Shown piece after piece: positions 59,152 to 64,000 of a stretch of DNA of 64,000 nucleotides. Position 1 is the stretch's first letter; every line of letters begins with the position of its first letter. The translations under genes were made by a program, and so were the position numbers. The notes below the pieces were generated by a model. It had not been told where the DNA came from. It did not search any database and saw only the letters and a list, made by a program, of their open reading frames with translations. Location of the stretch: positions 1,463,631 to 1,527,630 of the forward strand of contig JABSSW010000002.1 in NCBI GenBank assembly GCA_018902385.1, given 5' to 3'. Origin of the DNA: Physcia stellaris (Eukaryota; Ascomycota; Lecanoromycetes; Caliciales; Physciaceae).

Positions 59152-59675
59152 TTATTCGTTTTTGTCGTTCAATTTGAATTGAAAATGAAATCATTTTTAT
59201 TCACATTGAAAACATTTTATATACAAAAAAAAATAAATTATTTGAAATTTTTCAAAACGTGCACGTTTCGTTCGAAAAATTACACAATATCAATTTTAAT
59301 TATTTGACATCGAATTTTAATTGTGAAAACGTATTTTTTTCGCATTCAATTAGTAACATTCAACGTGTTTATTTCGTGATTTTTTTCATTTACAATTATC
59401 ATTATTTCATTAATAATATGTTTATTTTGATTATTGCGACGTCGTTTGAATCGTTTGAATCGAATTTATTACATCAAATAAACAATATGTCATTTGTTCA
59501 ATTTACATTTGAATTAATTATCGTGCAAAAAAAATCAAAAACACGCGTCGATGTAAACGTTTTTATTTCGAAATCGAAATAACGACGTTTAATTGTATTG
59601 AAACAAAAAAAAATCGTTCAAACGTTTGAATTTGTTATATATTTTTTATTACATTTATTTATCGATTATTTTAAT
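59152..59675. other. AT-rich spacer with one unrecognised frame
   Basis: A plus-strand frame of 107 residues (59259-59582) begins near MHVSFEKLHNINFNYLTSNF and is Phe/Ile-rich. No match is known to me. Confidence 0.45.
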
Positions 59676-59888
59676 TGTCATGTCATGTCAAAATCGTCAA
59701 ACACGTTAATTTGATTGAGTTTAACGTCTTGATCGATAAAATATAATATTTCGAAAATTTTCATTTTTTTCGTTTTCACGATTCAATTTTATTATTGTTC
59801 ACAATGTTATTACGATAATTGATTATCGTTTCGTAAATATTGCGTTTGTTTGTAATTATTTGATCATTCAATCGTATATTTTTTTACA
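59676..59888 (+). repeat. 5' LTR of E2
   Basis: 213 bp, same family as 18373-18586. It is preceded by TTAAT. Confidence 0.78.
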
Positions 59889-60711
59889 ATTTTGAATCGT
59901 TTCAATTTTCGTGAACGATTGTTCGATCAAATGATATCATTTAAAATTTCGAAAATATTTGTTGTCGTTGCGTTCGTGATTCGAAACAATATCGTTATTT
60001 CGTTTTAACAATCATTATTCGACAACACGATCGTGAAATCGTTTTAATTTGAAATCGATCAATCAAATAAATTGATTTCAATTTATGAAAATTCATTAAA
60101 TGACGAACGCATTGTTATTGTTTTTCGCGTGTCGTTTCGACGTATTATCGTCGTTTTAACGAACGTCGACGATTTCGAATTCGATAATTAAATCGATTAC
60201 GTACAATTGCGAACAATTCAAACGATAATTGAAAAAAAAACGAAAAACAAACATGAATATAAATTGTTTTTGAAATAAATCAAACGTTTCGATATAACGT
60301 CATTTCGAAAAAAAGAAATTAATTCAATTCGCGTTGTTGAAAAAAACGAAAACGTTCATAAACGTTTTTCAATAACGAAAACGACGATAACAATAACGAC
60401 AACGAAAAATTTCACAATAAATTTCTTTTCAAACGTTCGCGTTTTCAACGAATCGTCGAATTCAAATTCAAAAATTTATCGATTTATTTCGTCAAAAACA
60501 TTAAAAAATATCAATCGTGAATTCGAAACGTCGTGTAAATTTTCGAAACAAATTTTAATTATTTTTTCAAATTTTGCATCAAAATCGTTTGAACGCAACA
60601 ATTTTTTGATTTAATGTCAATCGAATTGTGAAAATCGCATCAAAAAATCAATTAACATCGAAAAAAACTGATAATAATTTGAACGTATTTTTCGAAATTT
60701 TTTCATAACGA

Positions 60712-61144
60712 TACAAGAAAAATTCGAAATTTTTTAAAAATTTTTTTTTTTCAACGATTTCAAAATTAAAATTGCATTGCGAAATTTCGCGAACAGACAT
60801 TTGACAACGACGAAATCTTCGAAATTTCAAAATTATTGCGATAATGAATCGATTTTTGTTATTATTGCAACGTTAAATTGCGTTTATTTTGTTTTACAAT
60901 TTGAATTAAATAGATGAAATTCATATATAATTGTTGATTAAAATGCAAAATGTGAAATAATTGCATGTTGTTGAAACGTTATGAAATAATTTTGACGTAT
61001 GTTTCGATTGAAAACAAAAATTAAATATTGATTGAATTTATCGATTTTAAAAAATACGAATGCAAAATTGATCAAAATTATTTTCGATCGATCATTCGCG
61101 TTAAACGATTTTAATGAATATTTTTTTATAAATTGTGTTTTATC
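60712..61144 (-). repeat. Mutated copy of repeat R inside E2 gag
   Basis: It runs collinear with 25175-25520 and with the end of that copy at about 25780-25819, so about 200 bp are missing or unalignable. Many C-to-T changes distinguish it. The E1 sequence at about 19405 shows the uninterrupted site. Confidence 0.7.
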
Positions 61145-61509
61145 GAATTTGTTGAAATTCGTCGTTTTAACGTGAATTAAAAATACAATAATATCAAACA
61201 AAAAAAACGATAAATGAATTCGTAACGCATTTCGAATCGTTAAAAACAAAATTAAATATTATCGAAAATATCAAACGAAACAAATTTCTTTACGATTTGA
61301 ACGATATTTTACGAAAAATCATCATATTCGACGCAATTTCGTCGACGATTCGTCAAAAAATTTTGATCAAAATCGTCAATGCGAAACGATCGTCATTTTA
61401 TCAAAAATTTTTAAAACGTTTTCGATTTTCGCAAATTTCGTCGTTCGATAATCGTGAACGTCAAAAAAATAAAAAATCGTTCAAAAAATTTTTTTGTGCA
61501 ATTTGTAAA

Positions 61510-61735
61510 TTGATCGTCGAATCAAATTTCAAATTCGAATGCGTCGATTTGATTCGATTTGCAAATCGAAAATTTCGATTTAAATTTGAATTTGAATCAA
61601 ATTCAAATTTTTGACACGTTAAAAAATTTGAATTTGAATCAAATTTCAAATCAAAATGTCAAAATTTGATTTGAATTTGAATCAAATTTCAAATTTCGAT
61701 GTCGAATTTGATTTGATTCGTCAAAAATTTTAATT
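61510..61735. repeat. Palindromic AAATTTGAA-type simple repeat
   Basis: Repeated and inverted copies of ATTTGAATTTGAATCAAAT fill this tract, giving many overlapping self-complementary runs just where E2 loses similarity to E1. Confidence 0.7.
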
Positions 61736-63510
61736 TCATGACGTATTACATTATTTCGCGATATTTTGATATTAATTATAAATGTTTTTTTTCAAAATTT
61801 TCGAATTTTTTTTTTTGCATTATTTCATATAAATCAAACGTGATAATCATAATATTATTTTGTATTCGAAATTATTATCAATTTTTTTCGACAATTTATT
61901 ATTTTTTGAATTATATTATTTTTTGATTCAAAATTTTCATCGAACAATTGCAATTATCATATTTGCATTATTTTTGTACATTATTTTGAAATTTGATTTC
62001 GTGTTATATACAATTAATGTTTCAAATTGCATTATCATTTTGCATTATTTTTATTATTTATTCAAATGTCAAATAAAATGTCGAATTTCGAATTGTTTTC
62101 GAATTTTTTTTCGTTTTCAATTCAAAATTTAAAAAATTCGTTCATTTTAAACGACGATGACGATATATCAATTGACAATTTTTAACAATCAATCATTTCA
62201 ATTTTTGATAATTATTACAAATTTTAATTATCGATAATTTGAATTTTTGATAATCGTCAAAATCAAATAATCAAATTGACGAAAAAATTTCGAACAAAAC
62301 ATTTTGATTTTAGTTTTCATAACAATAAAAAAATATGTATTTTGAAAAAAAAATTCGAATGTTTTTAAAATGATGAAAACAAATCAATTTTGATGAAAAT
62401 ATTTTGAACAAAATTTAAACAAAATACAATAATTCACATTAATCGAACAAAAAAAATAAAATTGTTTCATGTTGACAAAAATTTGTTCAAATAACGAAAA
62501 TGTTTAACGAAATATCAATAATTGTTTATAAAACATGTTATAAAATTTAATAACATTCGTTAAACGCAAATAACGACATCAACGTCATGAACAAACATTT
62601 GAAAAACGCAAAATATCGTTTTAAAATTGAAAAAAAAATCGAACAATATCGTTTGATTTTCAAAAAATAATCGAATTTTTCGAAAATATCAATATAAATT
62701 TGTTGAATAATGCATGTTGATAATGCATTTATTTATTTTTATTAAAAAAAAAACAAATTCGATTTTCGCAACATTCGACGAAATTTTTTTGAAAAACATT
62801 TAATCAAATTTTTTATTGTTTGTAATTTTTTTTATCGAACGATCGAAAACGAACATTTTCGAATATATTTGAAAATAAATCGATTCATTTTGAAATTATC
62901 ATATCGTATCAAATTAAATCAATTTATAACGAAAAATTATGAAAAATTCGTGATTAATTGAAAAACGAATTGAAAAATATTGATGAATTTTTATTTCGTT
63001 AAATGTTTAATTCAATCAACAAAAATCGTTTATTTAAATGTGATAATATATTGAATGAATATTAATTTTCAATATCAAAAAAAAATTTATCGATTTTGTT
63101 TCGTTAAATATTTGTCATGACGAAAAAAAAATGTTAAATTTTTGTTGTCAATATTAAAATTTTATGAAATAACAAAAAATTAATAACGATCACGATTGAT
63201 AATGCGATATTTCAATAATTGCATTTTCGAACAATTATTGCAATTTAACGATGATTAAAATGAGCATTAATGAAATGTGAATCAAAATTTCATGAATTGT
63301 TTAATTCATGTGCAAATTTAATAAATTTTGTCAATTCGATTGAAATCGAAATTATTAACGATGATATTATTCAAAATTTGAAAAATTCAAATCGATGACA
63401 TCGAACAAAATACAAAAATATCAAAATTGTCAAAAAAATAAATCAATTTGATAATGCAAAAAAATAATGCATTTGTTAACAAAATAATTAAATTCGTGTT
63501 TTGACGATTG
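61736..63510. other. AT-rich stretch, nothing recognised
   Basis: Plus-strand Tyr/Ile/Phe-rich frames (61738-61926, 61860-62132) are compositional. Part of the right side may be upstream sequence of the hAT fragment. Confidence 0.55.
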
Positions 63511-63984
63511 TTATAATTTTTTCGCAACGAAAAATTCGTTTTGTGAAATTACAAAAAAAAAACAAAAATTAAACGTTTTCGAAAATTGAAACAAAATGTC
63601 AAAATTCGTTAAAATTTTTGTTATTTTATGAAACGACGTGTTTATCAATTTCGACGATTCGTTGATAAATGAATTCAAAAAAATCGCAACGATATCAAAA
63701 TTGTCAAAATTCGAATATTTGATGATAATTGAAATCAAATTTTATTTTTCGAAAACATGTTAAAAACATTTTACGAAATTACGTTGATTGTTTCACGAAT
63801 CACGAACATTAATGTGCAAATTGAATTTAAAATTTTCAATTTTTTATACGATCATTTGAATTATTTCAATGAAACGATACGACAAAATCAATGTTTCGAC
63901 AAATTATTAATTTTGATTGTTTGTGCGAAAATTATTCAAAAATTTTTCAAATATTATGCGACAAAAAAAAAAATGATAAATTAA
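63511..63984 (+). pseudogene. Mutated hAT-family transposase fragment
   Basis: The plus-strand translation from about 63610 gives RRFVDK, then a stop, DDN, TGA, NQILFFENMLKTFYEITLIV, then NVQIEFKIFNFLYDHLNYF and YYATKKK. This fits the core of fungal hAT transposases, in which a W-x(n)-L-L-x-P-F-x-E-x-T segment is followed by a helix leading to the catalytic Glu. TGA stands where Trp is expected. An overlapping minus-strand frame (63738-63511) is taken as its shadow. The element continues past the window edge. Confidence 0.6.
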
Positions 63985-64000
63985 TATACGATTTTGTTAA

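Larger units (their letters stand above)
59676..61510 (+). mobile_element. Truncated E1-family element E2 (5' LTR and part of gag)
   Basis: The LTR at 59676-59888 is followed by the same internal sequence as 18587-19760 in E1 (ATTTTGAATCGTTT, then GAACGATTGTTCGATCAAATGA, and later CGAAACGATCGTCATTTTATC). Repeat R interrupts it at 60712-61144. Similarity to E1 ends at about 61510, and no pol or 3' LTR is seen. Confidence 0.75.

Overview
The window looks like a filamentous ascomycete (Pezizomycotina; Leotiomycetes is a guess). The genes have short GT-AG introns with CTNA(A/C)-type branch points. One gene combines a DUF7923-like domain with CCCH zinc fingers. Very AT-rich blocks of mutated retrotransposons alternate with GC-balanced islands. 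No bacterial operons, rRNA, tRNA or CRISPR were seen.

Layout. Bases 1-18367 are a graveyard of mutated Ty3/gypsy elements: a 3' end with LTR at 1-2036 (+), fragments on the minus strand at 2080-4350, an almost featureless AT block at 4350-8390, a degraded duplicate at 8400-9380, and a nearly full-length minus-strand element at 9445-16954. Bases 18373-29377 are a complete Ty3/gypsy chromovirus (element E1) with paired LTRs and a 5-bp target duplication. It contains a lightly mutated 2.5-kb non-autonomous LTR element (25916-28430) carrying one zinc-finger gene, and an unmutated copy of a dispersed repeat (25175-25819). After unrecognised AT-rich sequence and a decayed integrase-like gene (31171-31911, minus) comes a second complete chromovirus (element F, 32637-46197). 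It is split by a young, GC-balanced 6.1-kb LTR element (35875-41984) with LTRs that read as identical, a perfect 5-bp target duplication and no recognisable coding capacity. Bases 47500-57700 are a GC-balanced island with three plus-strand genes: a DUF7923/CCCH zinc-finger protein (5 exons), an intronless 838-residue low-complexity protein, and a secreted Cys-containing protein (4 exons). Bases 57700-64000 return to AT-rich repeats: repeat copies, a solo LTR, a truncated E1-family element and a hAT transposase fragment at the right edge.

The most notable signal is the mutation signature of the AT-rich DNA. Cytosines survive almost only in CpA and CpG, while CpC and CpT (and GpG, ApG) are nearly absent. 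Classical RIP in ascomycetes prefers CpA, so this would be an unusual context. It explains why the relics keep long frames with Gln and Arg codons, and why many of their stops are TGA at positions expected to hold Trp. The two non-coding or near-non-coding LTR elements are the other candidates for undescribed systems. One carries a zinc-finger gene. The other carries arrays of repeats and hairpins whose stems covary.

All domain calls come from reading translations by eye; no database search was run.
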